A DNA stretch of 64,000 bases. Source: Thiospirillum jenense. Lineage in GTDB: Bacteria; Pseudomonadota; Gammaproteobacteria; Chromatiales; Chromatiaceae. Every line of letters starts with the position of its first letter. The stretch's first letter is position 1. Below are positions 27,033 to 37,079 of the stretch, one piece after another. Both the position numbers and the translations under genes were made by a program. The notes under the pieces are model-generated. The model worked only from the letters and a program-made list of their open reading frames with translations. It searched no databases and was not told the origin of the DNA. Location: NCBI RefSeq assembly GCF_014145225.1, contig NZ_JABVCQ010000017.1, forward strand, positions 1 to 64,000. Reading direction: 5' to 3'.

Positions 27033-28130
27033 TTATACAATTGAACAGGATGATTGCTGACCGAACGCGGCGGCTAATAAGCGGGCGGTGACGTCAACGA
27101 CTGGGATGACTCGTTGATAATTCATGCGCGTTGGGCCAATCACGCCTAATACGCCCAGCACTTGACCACGCACGCGATAGGTCGCGGTGACTAAACTGCA
27201 ATCATCTAATAACGCATAGCCCGATTCATCACCAATAAAAATTTGGACGCCTTCAGCGGCGATGCAGCGATCTAATAAATCCAGTAATTGATGTTTTTCG
27301 GTAAAGGCCGCGAATAATGCTTTGAGCCGTTCGATATTCGCCAGTTCATCAAATTCCATTAGATTCGTTTGACCAGACACTAATAAATGATCTTTGGGTT
27401 CGGCGGTGACTAGTACCTGTTGTGCAAGCTGTAATACCTGCCGCATCAATTGATCCACATGTTGATGCGTTTGCTCAAGATCATCTAATAACTGTTGCCG
27501 TACCGTGTGCAAATCCTGCCCGCTGAACATCGCCGTTAGCATGTTGCCGGCCTGCACCAGTTGCGCGGGGGTGTAGGTGTGGTCGGTGTACACAATACGG
27601 TTATGTACCTCGCCAGCGCCCGTGACCAAAATGACCAGCAGCCGCGTCCCCGACAGTGGCACGAATTCGATCTGGTGGAACACGTCCCGCTCGCAGCGCG
27701 GCACCATTACCATGCCGGTCAGGTGTGTGATGCTCGACAGTAGCCGCGAGGCGGTGTCAACCAGTGTGGTCACGTCGGCGGCGGCGGCTAATTCGGTTTG
27801 ACAGGCGTTAATGTCCTGTTCAGCCAGCGGTTGTACGGTCAATAAACTGTCCACAAACAGCCGATAACCCGAGACCGTCGGCACCCGCCCGGAGGAGGTG
27901 TGCGGCGACGTCACCAGCCCCATGTCCTCCAAATCCGCCATGACGTTGCGCACCGTCGCAGGACTCAAATCCAGCCCGGTATCTTTAGCCAAGGTGCGCG
28001 AGCCAACGGGTTGACCGTCACGAATGTAGCGTTCAATCAGCGCCTTGAGAAAATACGAGGCGCGCTCACTCATCAGCGGTTCAGTGCTGCGGGAATTCGG
28101 GTTATGAGTGTGTCGAATCGTGTTTGCCAC
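27033..28130 (-). CDS. hrcA: Heat-inducible transcription repressor HrcA
   Basis: A 365-residue repressor with an N-terminal winged helix (SERASYFLKALIERYIRDG, DLSPATVRNVMADLEDMGLV) and a GAF-like dimerisation domain. It binds the CIRCE operator at low temperature and is kept active by GroEL. A perfect CIRCE lies ~175 nt upstream, so the cluster appears autoregulated. The GTG at 28130 gives the longest frame; homology starts near MSERASYF (ATG at 28073), which may be the real start. Neither has a strong ribosome binding site. Confidence 0.95.
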   Translation of the reverse strand: MANTIRHTHNPNSRSTEPLMSERASYFLKALIERYIRDGQPVGSRTLAKDTGLDLSPATVRNVMADLEDMGLVTSPHTSSGRVPTVSGYRLFVDSLLTVQPLAEQDINACQTELAAAADVTTLVDTASRLLSSITHLTGMVMVPRCERDVFHQIEFVPLSGTRLLVILVTGAGEVHNRIVYTDHTYTPAQLVQAGNMLTAMFSGQDLHTVRQQLLDDLEQTHQHVDQLMRQVLQLAQQVLVTAEPKDHLLVSGQTNLMEFDELANIERLKALFAAFTEKHQLLDLLDRCIAAEGVQIFIGDESGYALLDDCSLVTATYRVRGQVLGVLGVIGPTRMNYQRVIPVVDVTARLLAAAFGQQSSCSIV

Positions 28131-28305
28131 TGCTCAAATGCCACGTTCATCCTGAATTGTGATCGAAATGGCCGCTGTATTGCTTGTTATCACCGTTCGG
28201 CGGGCGGAGTTGTGATCCGTTTGCCAGCGACACAATGCCATTTCAACCAGTTGTCATAGTCCTGAGTTTGATGTCATCGCCAGCAGTGCTGCCAACCGGT
28301 CATGG

Positions 28306-28332
28306 TTAGCACTCTTATTGTGGGAGTGCTAA
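28306..28332 (-). promoter_or_regulatory. CIRCE element (HrcA operator)
   Basis: TTAGCACTC-N9-GAGTGCTAA, a perfect match to the CIRCE consensus, upstream of hrcA. Bound HrcA would repress the hrcA-grpE-dnaK-dnaJ transcript. The element also lies ~175 nt before the divergent aminotransferase gene. Confidence 0.96.
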
Positions 28333-28506
28333 AGGCGGCCAATGTAGGGATTACCGCCCACGCTGTCAAGCACAGGCGCTGACATGAAAACAACGTCGTG
28401 CCAATACGCGACACTGACTGCTACTGGAAAACTGACAAATGGTCAAATGACGCGATAAACTCAACCACCTTTTTATGATTATCATTTTATCTTTCGAGGT
28501 TTTCCT

Positions 28507-29730
28507 GTGGTCGCGCCGCATCCCCAATTTCGCCGCATTGAACGGCTCCCGCCCTACGTTTTTAACATTGTCAACGAGTTAAAGGCGGCTGCACGAGCGC
28601 GTGGTGAGGACATCATTGATTTTGGCATGGGCAATCCTGACCAGCCGACACCGCAACACATCGTTGACAAACTGGTTGAAGCCACGCTGCGCCGTGACAC
28701 CCATCGCTACTCGGTGTCACGCGGCATCCCGCGCCTGCGCCGGGCAATTTGCCACTGGTATCAGGAACGCTACGATGTGTCGCTAAATCCCGACACTCAA
28801 GCGATTGTCACCATCGGCTCCAAAGAAGGCTTGGCACACTTGGCACTCGCCACGATGGGCGCGGGTGACACGGTGCTGGTGCCCAATCCCGCCTATCCGA
28901 TCCATCCCTACGGTTTCATCATCGCTGGCGCGGATGTGCGACATGTGCGTTTAACGCCAGACGTGGATTTTTTTGAAGAATTACAACGCGCCATCCTCGA
29001 CTCGTGGCCGCGCCCGAAAATGCTGGTGTTGAATTTCCCCGGCAACCCGACCGCGCAATGTGTCGAGTTGGACTTTTTCGAGAAAGTCATCACCATCGCC
29101 CGCGAGCATGGCATCTGGGTCGTTCACGATCTGGCGTATGCCGACATCGTATTCGACGGCTACCAAGCGCCGTCTATTCTGCAAGTGCCGCGTGCCATTG
29201 AAAACGCGGTGGAATTTTTCTCGATGTCAAAAAGTTACAACATGCCCGGGTGGCGCATCGGCTACATGTGCGGCAATGCAACACTGGTGGCGGCGCTGGC
29301 GCGGATGAAATCGTATCTGGATTACGGCACCTTTACGCCAATTCAGGTCGCGGCGATTCACGCGCTGGAATCGTCGCAGGAGTGCGTAGCCGAGATTCGG
29401 GCGCAGTACCAAAATCGCCGCGATGTGTTGTGTGACGGGTTGGATGCGCTGGGTTGGCCGGTGGAACGGCCGAAGGCGACCATGTTTGTTTGGGCAAAAA
29501 TTCCTGAGCAATACCAACAACTTGGCTCGCTGGAGTTTGCTAAAAAACTGCTGCGCGATGCCAAAGTGGCCGTCTCACCCGGCATTGGTTTTGGTGATTA
29601 TGGCGACACGCACGTCCGCTTTGCATTAATTGAAAATGAACAACGCACTCGTCAAGCATTAAAAGGCATTAAACACATGTTCCGTGAAGATAGTCGTGTT
29701 CATTTACCACCGACCGCTGTGATTGATTAA
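28507..29730 (+). CDS. alaC: Pyridoxal-phosphate aminotransferase, AlaC-like alanine transaminase
   Basis: A 407-residue class I aminotransferase. The PLP lysine is Lys242 in [27 protein letters not shown] near the N-terminus, [24 protein letters not shown] and [12 protein letters not shown] are typical of the AlaC/YfdZ group, which makes alanine from pyruvate and glutamate. The C-terminal [25 protein letters not shown] carries the carboxylate-binding Arg. It starts with GTG (28507), with GAGG upstream. Substrate assignment is by family; other 2-oxo acids are possible. Confidence 0.88.
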   Translation: MVAPHPQFRRIERLPPYVFNIVNELKAAARARGEDIIDFGMGNPDQPTPQHIVDKLVEATLRRDTHRYSVSRGIPRLRRAICHWYQERYDVSLNPDTQAIVTIGSKEGLAHLALATMGAGDTVLVPNPAYPIHPYGFIIAGADVRHVRLTPDVDFFEELQRAILDSWPRPKMLVLNFPGNPTAQCVELDFFEKVITIAREHGIWVVHDLAYADIVFDGYQAPSILQVPRAIENAVEFFSMSKSYNMPGWRIGYMCGNATLVAALARMKSYLDYGTFTPIQVAAIHALESSQECVAEIRAQYQNRRDVLCDGLDALGWPVERPKATMFVWAKIPEQYQQLGSLEFAKKLLRDAKVAVSPGIGFGDYGDTHVRFALIENEQRTRQALKGIKHMFREDSRVHLPPTAVID

Positions 29731-29772
29731 CGGCGTCTTGTAGTCTCAATTCACTACGATTAAAAAACTAAC

Positions 29773-29815
29773 AACGGCGGGGGAGTCAATCATCAATGAT
29801 TCCACCGCCGTTTTG
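29773..29815. terminator. Bidirectional Rho-independent terminator
   Basis: AACGGCGG ... CCGCCGTT stem (with GGA/TCC extension) around a ~16-nt loop, followed by TTTT on the plus strand. A complementary TAGTTTTTTA follows on the minus strand. It ends the aminotransferase transcript and could also stop minus-strand transcription from the ackA side. Confidence 0.75.
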
Positions 29816-29849
29816 TATTGGTTAAGTCATTTCATTCAAGTGAGTGTTC

Positions 29850-29999
29850 TCAGGCGGGAACGATCAAATGCAGCAGATGCCGGTCATATACAAAAGTGAC
29901 GCAGTTGGACACTAAGTGTTTGATTTTCTTAGAGTCGAGTTAGTTGCGATGTAAAATCTCATTTCTATAAAAATCAAGTACTTGCGCTTTCAATTGCAT
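29850..29999 (-). pseudogene. Eroded small gene with one internal stop
   Basis: From an ATG with AGGAAT upstream, the frame reads 19 codons, one TAA, and 29 more codons to a TGA. The second half contains KIKHLVSNCVTFVYDRHLLHL, which looks protein-like rather than random. Reading the TAA as a former CAA restores a 49-residue protein. I cannot assign a family. The 3' end runs into a copy of the GGGAACGATCA repeat. It is the only content of note in the 29731-30064 gap apart from the terminator. Confidence 0.35.
29854..29866 (+). repeat. Partial GGGAACGATCA repeat, copy 3
   Basis: Only the right half (GCGGGAACGATCA) of the palindromic repeat is present, at the 3' end of an eroded small frame between alaC and ackA. 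Confidence 0.45.
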
Positions 30000-30064
30000 A
30001 ATTCCTAAGCAATGTCGCTTAATTCAACGCGCTGTTTTTTAATAAAAAGCGTATTCACACAGAA

Positions 30065-31264
30065 TTAGACTGCCGCCAACGTTTGCTGTGCAATTTCTAA
30101 TTCTTCATTCGTGGGAATGACTAAAACTGCGATTGGACTGGTTGCATGACTAACCACCCGTTCTCCGCTGTTTGGCGCATAATTGGCAGTTTCATTTAAT
30201 ATGATACCGAAATTGTTTAACCCGTTTAGAGTATGGGTGCGGACGTCTGCATCATTCTCACCAATGCCACCGGTGAATACAATCGCGTCTAATTGACCTA
30301 ACACCGCGTAATAAGCGCCAACGTATTTTTTCAAGCGGTAGCAAAATACGTTTAATGCCAATTCGGCATCTTGATTGTGATCTTGCGCAATTAAACGGTG
30401 CAATTCGCGCATGTCATTGACGCCGCACAAACCGAATAATCCGCTTTGGCGATTAAGTAAAGCGTCGAGTTGATGATGATCTAATCCCAAATGTTGCGTG
30501 AGATATAAAAGAATTGCTGGATCAAGATCACCACACCGCGTCCCCATGACCAATCCTTCTAATGGCGTCATGCCCATTGACGTATCTACACTGCGCCCCT
30601 GTTGAATAGCCGTTGCGCTACAGCCATTGCCCAAATGCAAAGTAATGAGATTGCACTGGTCAAGGGGTTTATTTAATAATAACGCGGCACGTTTAGCGAC
30701 ATAATGATGCGACGTGCCATGAAACCCATAGCGCCGAATATGATGTTCATTATAAAGCGTGGCGGGCAACGCATAATGATAGGCAGGGCGTGGCATGGTT
30801 TGATGAAATGCCGTGTCGAATACCGCGACCTGCGGTACTTGCGGAAATAACGCCCGCGCAATTAAAATACCATCTAAATTGGCGGGATTATGCAGCGGTG
30901 CTAATGGAATCATTTGGCGAATCGCATCAATGACGGCATCATCAATGATGGTTGGAATATGAAATGCCTCGCCGCCATGCACAACGCGATGCCCAACGGC
31001 GCACAATTCTTGAATATCAGTTAATGCACCACTGGATTGTAAGCGCGTGACAATCTGCTCTAAACCAATATGATGATTGGCAATTGCATGTTGTTCTGTT
31101 TCTATACACTGCTCACCCGTAGCGGATAACCAGCGGTAATGAAATGTGCCAGTGACTTCACCAATCCGGCTGACTTGACCCGATGCAACTACTGCCCAAT
31201 CTTCAATCCGAAACAATTGAAACTTGAGTGAAGAACTGCCCGAATTTAATACGAGAACTTTCAT
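30065..31264 (-). CDS. ackA: Acetate kinase
   Basis: A 399-residue kinase interconverting acetyl phosphate/ADP and acetate/ATP. VLVLNSGSSSLKFQL at the N-terminus, HRVVHGGEAFH, FDTAFHQTMP, YGFHGTSHHYVA, LITLHLGNGCSATAI and FTGGIGEND are the classical motifs. The ATG at 31264 overlaps the pta stop (ATGA), so the genes are translationally coupled. The complete pair allows acetyl-CoA to acetate with ATP gain, or acetate activation. Confidence 0.97.
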   Translation of the reverse strand: MKVLVLNSGSSSLKFQLFRIEDWAVVASGQVSRIGEVTGTFHYRWLSATGEQCIETEQHAIANHHIGLEQIVTRLQSSGALTDIQELCAVGHRVVHGGEAFHIPTIIDDAVIDAIRQMIPLAPLHNPANLDGILIARALFPQVPQVAVFDTAFHQTMPRPAYHYALPATLYNEHHIRRYGFHGTSHHYVAKRAALLLNKPLDQCNLITLHLGNGCSATAIQQGRSVDTSMGMTPLEGLVMGTRCGDLDPAILLYLTQHLGLDHHQLDALLNRQSGLFGLCGVNDMRELHRLIAQDHNQDAELALNVFCYRLKKYVGAYYAVLGQLDAIVFTGGIGENDADVRTHTLNGLNNFGIILNETANYAPNSGERVVSHATSPIAVLVIPTNEELEIAQQTLAAV

Positions 31265-33372
31265 GCTGCACTGTTTCCCGAATGCGTTTTTGCTTGTTGC
31301 GCTTGAATTGCGGTAATGGCCACCGTATTCACAATATCGGTCACGGTGCAACCCCGACTTAAATCATTAACTGGTTTATTTAATCCCTGCAATACTGGAC
31401 CAATTGCCACTGCACCGGCGCTGCGCTGCACTGCTTTATAGGTATTATTCCCGGTATTCAAATCGGGAAAAATAAATACGGTTGCCACGCCGGCCACTTC
31501 ACTCTCGGGCATTTTTGATCGCGCCACACCCATATCCACTGCGGCATCGTATTGAATTGGCCCGTCGAGTTTTAATTCAGGACGGCGCTGCCGGGCAATT
31601 TGAACCGCTTGCCGCACCCGCTCGACATCTTCACCGACACCCGAGCTACCGGTTGAATAAGACAGCATTGCAATGCGCGGTTCAATCCCAAAAGCGGCGG
31701 CGGTATCGGCGGATGCTAATGCAATATCCGCTAATTGTTCAGCATTCGGATTGGGATTCACCGCGCAATCACCATACACTAATACGCGGTCGGCTAAACA
31801 CATAAAAAACACACTCGAAACTAATTGCGTATTCGGACGGGTGCGAATGATTTCAAAGGCCGGACGAATGGTATGTTGCGTGGTGTGAATTGCGCCGGAG
31901 ACCATGCCGTCGGCTTCACCAATTGCCACCATTAACGTCCCAAAATAGCTGACATCGGCTAATGCGTCATGCGCCATTTGCATAGAAATGCCTTTATGTT
32001 TGCGCCGTTCATAATAAATGGCAGAGTATTGATCGCGTTTGGGTGAGGTGACCGGATCAATAATAGAAATTTGGTCAAGATGTAATCCTAATTCAGCAAT
32101 TCGCCGCTGAATTTTATCAGGATTACCTAATAAAGTTAAATCGGCAACATCGCGCAAAGTTAAAATTTCAGCGGCGCGTAGAATACGCTCATCCGTTCCC
32201 TCAGGTAATACAATATGTTGGCGCTGCGATTTAGCACGGTGAATTAACTCGTATTCAAACATCAATGGTGTAATGCGGGTTGCCTGATGCGATGAGACAC
32301 GCTGCTGCAAATCTTTAATATCTACATTCGATTCAAATACACCTAATGCCGCCGCTAATTTGCGCTCATCGCCAGGTAAAATAGTTGATTCAATTTTGCT
32401 AATAGCAAGCGTGGTGGTAAAGGTGTCGGTTGGGACGCTAAAAATGGACACCTTATTGCGGCGCAACCCATCAATTAACCGCCGCACATTATCCGCAGGT
32501 TTTAATCCACCGGTGAGAATTAAACCGGCAACACGAGGAAAGGACGCGGACACATCAGCTACCAAACTTGCCAAAATAATATCGCTGCGATCCCCCGGAA
32601 CAATAATTAAACAACCATCTGCGATATAATTCAAAAACCCAGGGATTTCCATTGCCGCGACGCGATAATTCTTCACAACTTGGTTAAGACCTTCGCGTTC
32701 GCCGTATAAACATTCAGCGGCTAATGCTTTAGTTATTTCACCAATTGTTGGTTGCGCAAGCGTTGGCACTGCGGGAAATACATACACCGTTTCATTTGTG
32801 GGTACGACATCACGCGCCCGGCGGCGTACTAGGTCAACGTATTCGGGATTGACGCCATTGACAATGGTGGCTAATAAATCACCGCCGCGATTTAGCATGG
32901 ATTCATGTGCCAATTGTAATGCATTGAGTGTTTCTTCTGGACTGCGATTAAACCCTTTAATGACTACGACAATGGTGCAGCCAAAGTTATTGGCCAGATC
33001 GGCATTAAAATCGAATTCTAATGACGGCACTAGCCCATCAAAATCCGTCCCGGCACATAATACGATGTCGCACTTTTCTTCGAGTACTTTAAATTTGTTG
33101 AGAATGAGTTTGAGTAGTTCATCATAATGACCGCTGGCAACTAATTCGCTGGCCAGTTGCGCCGTACAGCCATACAGCATTTCGGGTGGAAATGGCAGTG
33201 CGTAGCGGGCGCGAATTAAACTGGTCAGGTTGTCTTCATCAATATGATGATTGACAATAGGGCGAAAAAATCCCACCCGGCCGTAAATTGCTGATAAAAA
33301 CTCCATAAAACCCAATATAGCGACTGATTTGCCACTCCCTGAACCGGCGCCGGCAATATACAAACTTTGCAT
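31261..33372 (-). CDS. pta: Phosphate acetyltransferase, long form with N-terminal DRTGG/P-loop domain
   Basis: A ~703-residue enzyme with the E. coli-type layout: an N-terminal AAA-like domain (AGAGSGSGKS P-loop, residues ~8-17), a DRTGG regulatory domain in the middle, and the catalytic PTA domain (about 375-700) with IVLPEGTDERILRAAEIL, SYSTGSSGVGEDV and DLNTGNNTYKAVQRSAG. It converts acetyl-CoA and phosphate to acetyl phosphate. The ATG at 33372 is preferred over one nine codons upstream because AAGG lies 8 nt before it. Coupled to ackA by a 4-nt overlap. Confidence 0.95.
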   Translation of the reverse strand: MQSLYIAGAGSGSGKSVAILGFMEFLSAIYGRVGFFRPIVNHHIDEDNLTSLIRARYALPFPPEMLYGCTAQLASELVASGHYDELLKLILNKFKVLEEKCDIVLCAGTDFDGLVPSLEFDFNADLANNFGCTIVVVIKGFNRSPEETLNALQLAHESMLNRGGDLLATIVNGVNPEYVDLVRRRARDVVPTNETVYVFPAVPTLAQPTIGEITKALAAECLYGEREGLNQVVKNYRVAAMEIPGFLNYIADGCLIIVPGDRSDIILASLVADVSASFPRVAGLILTGGLKPADNVRRLIDGLRRNKVSIFSVPTDTFTTTLAISKIESTILPGDERKLAAALGVFESNVDIKDLQQRVSSHQATRITPLMFEYELIHRAKSQRQHIVLPEGTDERILRAAEILTLRDVADLTLLGNPDKIQRRIAELGLHLDQISIIDPVTSPKRDQYSAIYYERRKHKGISMQMAHDALADVSYFGTLMVAIGEADGMVSGAIHTTQHTIRPAFEIIRTRPNTQLVSSVFFMCLADRVLVYGDCAVNPNPNAEQLADIALASADTAAAFGIEPRIAMLSYSTGSSGVGEDVERVRQAVQIARQRRPELKLDGPIQYDAAVDMGVARSKMPESEVAGVATVFIFPDLNTGNNTYKAVQRSAGAVAIGPVLQGLNKPVNDLSRGCTVTDIVNTVAITAIQAQQAKTHSGNSAA

Positions 33373-33427
33373 GTTAGATACCTTAGTGATAATAGACATT
33401 AAGTGAATACACTTGTGTAAACTGTTT

Positions 33428-33433
33428 TATAAT
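33428..33433 (+). promoter_or_regulatory. Likely -10 element for the DUF4124 gene
   Basis: A TATAAT hexamer 48 nt before the ATG at 33481, in the divergent gap with pta; no good -35 partner is evident. Nearby are the inverted repeat AAGTG-AATA-CACTT (33401-33414) and two CTGTCAAC direct repeats 13 bp apart (33438 and 33451), which may be regulator sites. Confidence 0.35.
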
Positions 33434-33480
33434 GACACTGTCAACATCTTCTGTCAACGCTATCGGAGTTATTTGCTGCT

Positions 33481-33960
33481 ATGAGTAAGAATTGTCGCAT
33501 TTGGTGGATTAATAGCGGATTGATTATGACATTTTTGTGGTTAAGCGGTGTCATTCAAGCCGCTGATTCACCGACTGTTTACCGTTGTGTGACGGTTGAT
33601 GGCCGAATTGAATTCCGCCAATACCCATGTCATGGTGCTGATACGGCAACTCAAGTGGATGTTGAACGTAAATCATCTGGTTGGGTGCCGCCAACGCCCA
33701 ATCAAACAAAAAAATATGATAATAAAAGTGACAAAACTGGGTCGCAGTCTAATCAATCAACGAACAAAAAACACTCAAAAAAAGCGTCAGATGAAACACA
33801 AATAGGACGGTCTGGTGAGAGTAAAAAATGTTGGAATAAACGGCAGCAAATTGAAGAGATCAATTGGAAATTACGGCAGGGCTATCAGGCGGATGAAGGG
33901 GTGAAATTGCGCCATCGTCGAAAGAATTATGAAACCTATGTGCGGGAGTTTTGCCAATAA
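33481..33960 (+). CDS. DUF4124-like secreted protein
   Basis: A 159-residue protein with a signal peptide (cleavage likely after IQA, residue ~27). The short domain VYRCVTVDGRIEFRQYPC that follows matches the DUF4124 pattern (Y-C.D..G...F.D.PC). A Lys/Ser/Asn-rich linker (about 75-115) and a basic C-terminal helix complete it. It is probably periplasmic. The function of DUF4124 proteins is unknown. It stands alone, divergent from pta. Confidence 0.7.
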   Translation: MSKNCRIWWINSGLIMTFLWLSGVIQAADSPTVYRCVTVDGRIEFRQYPCHGADTATQVDVERKSSGWVPPTPNQTKKYDNKSDKTGSQSNQSTNKKHSKKASDETQIGRSGESKKCWNKRQQIEEINWKLRQGYQADEGVKLRHRRKNYETYVREFCQ

Positions 33961-34066
33961 GGGTGTCGGTAATTTTATTGAATTAAGTATTATAATTAAT
34001 AATACGCCTTTAGGTCGAACGATGATTAATGTTAAATGAATCAATGCCCGACTGTGAATAAATAAT

Positions 34067-34549
34067 TCACCGCCGGCGACACGCATGAGGGAGAAGTTCA
34101 TTCGGTAAATCAGTGCGGTCATCACCAATCGCCCGCATTCCCGGCGGCGGTTGATGATGCCCACATGACCACGACATTGGACTTAGCGGACTATCAATAA
34201 CAACCTGTGGGCGTAGCGTAAGCGTTTTATTTGCTACACTGGTATGCACATCGTGTCCGTATTGAATATGAATAGCGCCGTTGGCAACGGTCATGCCTTT
34301 AACATAATTCCCCAGTAATTTATTCGGTGCTGGAACGCCGGCCATTTGATTATCTATTGGAAAGCTGCCGCGTTCTTTATAAAAAGTTTGCACAGTGCTT
34401 TTGATGTCTTCAGCTAACATCAATCCCTCGGCAATCTGCGCACGAATAAGATATGGCATATAATTAGGTATTGCGATTGCGGCTAATGTTCCAATAATAG
34501 ATACCACGACCATCAATTCAATCAGCGTAAACCCTTTGGATGAATTCAT
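34067..34549 (-). CDS. Type IV pilin-like protein (major pilin family)
   Basis: A 160-residue type IVa pilin. The prepilin site is KG-FTLIELMVVVSIIG, with Glu5 of the mature protein present and a short leader (MNSSKG). The hydrophobic helix runs to about residue 35. Two Cys near the C-terminus (SWSCGHH and PHACRRR) could form the D-loop disulfide. The ATG at 34549 is preferred because GGAG lies 9 nt upstream. It assembles into pili in other bacteria; here only a PilC-like gene is near, and no PilB, PilD or PilT. Confidence 0.85.
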   Translation of the reverse strand: MNSSKGFTLIELMVVVSIIGTLAAIAIPNYMPYLIRAQIAEGLMLAEDIKSTVQTFYKERGSFPIDNQMAGVPAPNKLLGNYVKGMTVANGAIHIQYGHDVHTSVANKTLTLRPQVVIDSPLSPMSWSCGHHQPPPGMRAIGDDRTDLPNELLPHACRRR

Positions 34550-34664
34550 TGTTTGCTGCTCCATTAAATGTTGTTTTATACATCATTGCCGAGTCGGCTG
34601 CGTGGTGACTCATTCCGTCAGTAGTTGCCAGTTTTTAACGCTTAAATTATTTAAGTATATTACA

Positions 34665-35618
34665 TTAAACCACTGATGCTAATTTAAATATTGGTAGATA
34701 GATTGCAATGATAAAACAAGCGATTGCGAACCCGAGTAATACGAATAAACTGTACGCAAGTAATTGATAACGGCGTTCTAGGTAACTATTTGATTGTAAA
34801 GCCAGTTGCCAATAATGTGATTCATCTGCCTCGGTGTTTAATTGTGTGGCAATGGTGAGGCTCTCGGCCAGATCACACAATAAGGCTGATGTTTCATTCA
34901 AATTCGTATAGCCTAATCCGTGTAAAACAATTGCTTGTGTTTGTTCGCCAGTGGCGCCCAGACTCCGTATGGTCAGATAACAGCGCAGGAATAGATCGCT
35001 TTCAAATTGCGTGACCCAATGTCCCACTATGGGTATCAAGTGAAAGCGTTTATGTGGACGCTGGTTTAATTGAATTAATTGGTTTAGCCAGCGATTCAAA
35101 ACTAAAAATAGCGCAACCAAACTCCATACAAATACAATCAAAAAATACAGCATGTTATGATTAAACATGATTGTTGTCAGGCGCGGTAAATCCACGCCAA
35201 ATCCTGAATATACATCAACAAATTGCGGCAAAATAATATACATAAAAAACAGCAACATAGCGGTTGCTACGGTGGTGGTGGCTGTAACAATTTCCAGATT
35301 TTTCCTAAAGATACGCACGGCAGGATTATACAAAATTGCCAATTCCCGCCGTAACATACCCAATGCAGTCGTGATGAGTATTGAATTGAGTTTTAATTCC
35401 GCGCTGCGGGTCGCCATCGAATTGAATACTGGACCCAATGCTTGCGCGGCTTTGTCATGTTCTGCCGATTGCCGAAATTGATTAACCGCTGTTATGCCAA
35501 ATAGATGCGCCAGGCGTTGATCTGCATCGGTTTCATTCACACCCGCTTGGGCAAGATAATAGGATTGACGCGCTAGGCGTGATTGAGTGTGCGCATTGTC
35601 ATTCATGGTATTCACCAT
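34665..35618 (-). CDS. PilC/GspF-like inner-membrane platform protein (divergent)
   Basis: A 317-residue protein with three membrane helices (about 112-133, 155-176 and 288-312). The ending FIIAIYLPIFKLASVV resembles the C-terminus of PilC/GspF platform proteins. The first cytoplasmic region (LAQAGVNETDADQRLAHLFG) and the SLGATGEQTQAIVLHGLG segment suggest two divergent T2SSF repeats. True PilC is ~400 residues, so this is a shortened relative. It lies just upstream of the pilin gene in the same direction, suggesting a joint role in pilus or pseudopilus assembly. Confidence 0.65.
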   Translation of the reverse strand: MVNTMNDNAHTQSRLARQSYYLAQAGVNETDADQRLAHLFGITAVNQFRQSAEHDKAAQALGPVFNSMATRSAELKLNSILITTALGMLRRELAILYNPAVRIFRKNLEIVTATTTVATAMLLFFMYIILPQFVDVYSGFGVDLPRLTTIMFNHNMLYFLIVFVWSLVALFLVLNRWLNQLIQLNQRPHKRFHLIPIVGHWVTQFESDLFLRCYLTIRSLGATGEQTQAIVLHGLGYTNLNETSALLCDLAESLTIATQLNTEADESHYWQLALQSNSYLERRYQLLAYSLFVLLGFAIACFIIAIYLPIFKLASVV

Positions 35619-35672
35619 TGCCTTGCTGGGTTAGAATAGCGTTTATTAATTAAAAAACTGGCACAAATTGCG

Positions 35673-36578
35673 CTATCCCCGTTGCCGAACGTCGCTATGA
35701 TTTGCCGCATCTTGAATAATAAAATCGACAATCATGCCGGCAATATCTTTGCGCGTGACCTGTTCAATTCCCGCCAAGCCGGGCGATGAATTGACCTCCA
35801 TCACGACCGGTCCCCGTGCTGCGCGCAGAATATCCACGCCCGCAATTTTTAATCCAACTAATCGCGCTGCACAAATAGCAGCCGCCCGTTCTTGCGGCGT
35901 AATGTGAATGAAACTGGCGCTGCCCCCGCGATGTAAATTGGAACGAAATTCACCCGCTTTTGCTTGCCGTTTTATTGCCGCTACGACGCGCTCACCAATG
36001 ACAAAACAGCGAATATCCGCGCCCTGTGCATCGTGAATGTATTCCTGCACGAGGATATTCACTTTTAATCCCATAAACGCTTCAATCACGCTTTCAGCGG
36101 CTTGTTTGGTTTCCGCTAATACCACACCAATGCCTTGTGTACCTTCTAATAATTTAATCACTAATGGCGCGCCGCCGACCATTTTAATTAAATCATTTAC
36201 ATCATCCGGCGCGTGGGCAAAGCCGGTGATCGGTAAATCAATTCCCTGCCGTGATAATAATTGCAAACAGCGCAATTTATCCCGCGCTCGCGTAATGGCA
36301 ATGGCGTCATTCGGTGTATAAACATTCATCATTTCTAATTGACGCAATACCGCCATGCCATAAAAGGTCACGGATGCACCAATACGCGGAATGACAATAT
36401 CAAATTCGCCGAGCATTTGACCGCGATAATGAATAGACGGCGCGCTGGCGGTGATATTCATATAACAGCGTAAAACATCAATGACTTGGGCGCTATGTCC
36501 ACGCGCTTTAATCGCTTCAACCAAGCGGCGCGTGGAATAGAGTTTGGGATTGCGCGAGAGAACAGCAAAGCGCAGCAT
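35673..36578 (-). CDS. rimK: RimK-family alpha-L-glutamate ligase
   Basis: A 301-residue ATP-grasp ligase starting [19 protein letters not shown], as in RimK. ATP-grasp features include [41 protein letters not shown], and the metal-binding [18 protein letters not shown]. In E. coli RimK adds glutamates to the C-terminus of ribosomal protein S6. It is followed by lspA-ileS with a 6-nt gap in the same direction, so it may be the last gene of that operon. Confidence 0.93.
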   Translation of the reverse strand: MLRFAVLSRNPKLYSTRRLVEAIKARGHSAQVIDVLRCYMNITASAPSIHYRGQMLGEFDIVIPRIGASVTFYGMAVLRQLEMMNVYTPNDAIAITRARDKLRCLQLLSRQGIDLPITGFAHAPDDVNDLIKMVGGAPLVIKLLEGTQGIGVVLAETKQAAESVIEAFMGLKVNILVQEYIHDAQGADIRCFVIGERVVAAIKRQAKAGEFRSNLHRGGSASFIHITPQERAAAICAARLVGLKIAGVDILRAARGPVVMEVNSSPGLAGIEQVTRKDIAGMIVDFIIQDAANHSDVRQRG

Positions 36579-36584
36579 AAATGA

Positions 36585-37079
36585 TTAACGCCGACTGCCG
36601 CGCAGGGTGTCGAGAATTAACAAACCAACGCCAATGGTAATGGCGCTGTCGGCTAAATTGAATGCCGGCCAGTGCCAATTGGCGTAATAGATGTCAATAA
36701 AATCCACCACCGCGCCGCGCACAATGCGGTCTAATACATTGCCAATGGCGCCACCAATTAACAATGCTAATCCGGCGGCGGCGAGGCGTTGAGTCACAGT
36801 TAATTGCTTGAGCCACGCAATTAACACGCTGGTCACGAGTATGGCTAATCCAATAAAAAACCAGCGTTGCCAGCCGCCCGCTTCGGCTAAAAAACTGAAT
36901 GCGGCGCCGGTATTATAAACCAGCGTTAAATTGAATAGCGGCATGACCGGCACCGGTTGGTGCAGCGGTAAGTTTAATTCGGCCAACCCTTTGGTGAGTT
37001 GATCTAAAACTAAAATGATGCCCGCCAACCACAGCCAGGGTTGAATACGCAAGCGTGATGATTGAAAGATGTTTTTCAT
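36585..37079 (-). CDS. lspA: Lipoprotein signal peptidase (SPase II)
   Basis: A 164-residue membrane aspartyl protease with four helices. The two catalytic Asp are in NVLDRIVRGAVVDFID and FNLADSAITIG. It cleaves prolipoprotein signal peptides after lipidation. Its ATG overlaps the ileS stop (TAATG), the conserved ileS-lspA coupling. Confidence 0.97.
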   Translation of the reverse strand: MKNIFQSSRLRIQPWLWLAGIILVLDQLTKGLAELNLPLHQPVPVMPLFNLTLVYNTGAAFSFLAEAGGWQRWFFIGLAILVTSVLIAWLKQLTVTQRLAAAGLALLIGGAIGNVLDRIVRGAVVDFIDIYYANWHWPAFNLADSAITIGVGLLILDTLRGSRR

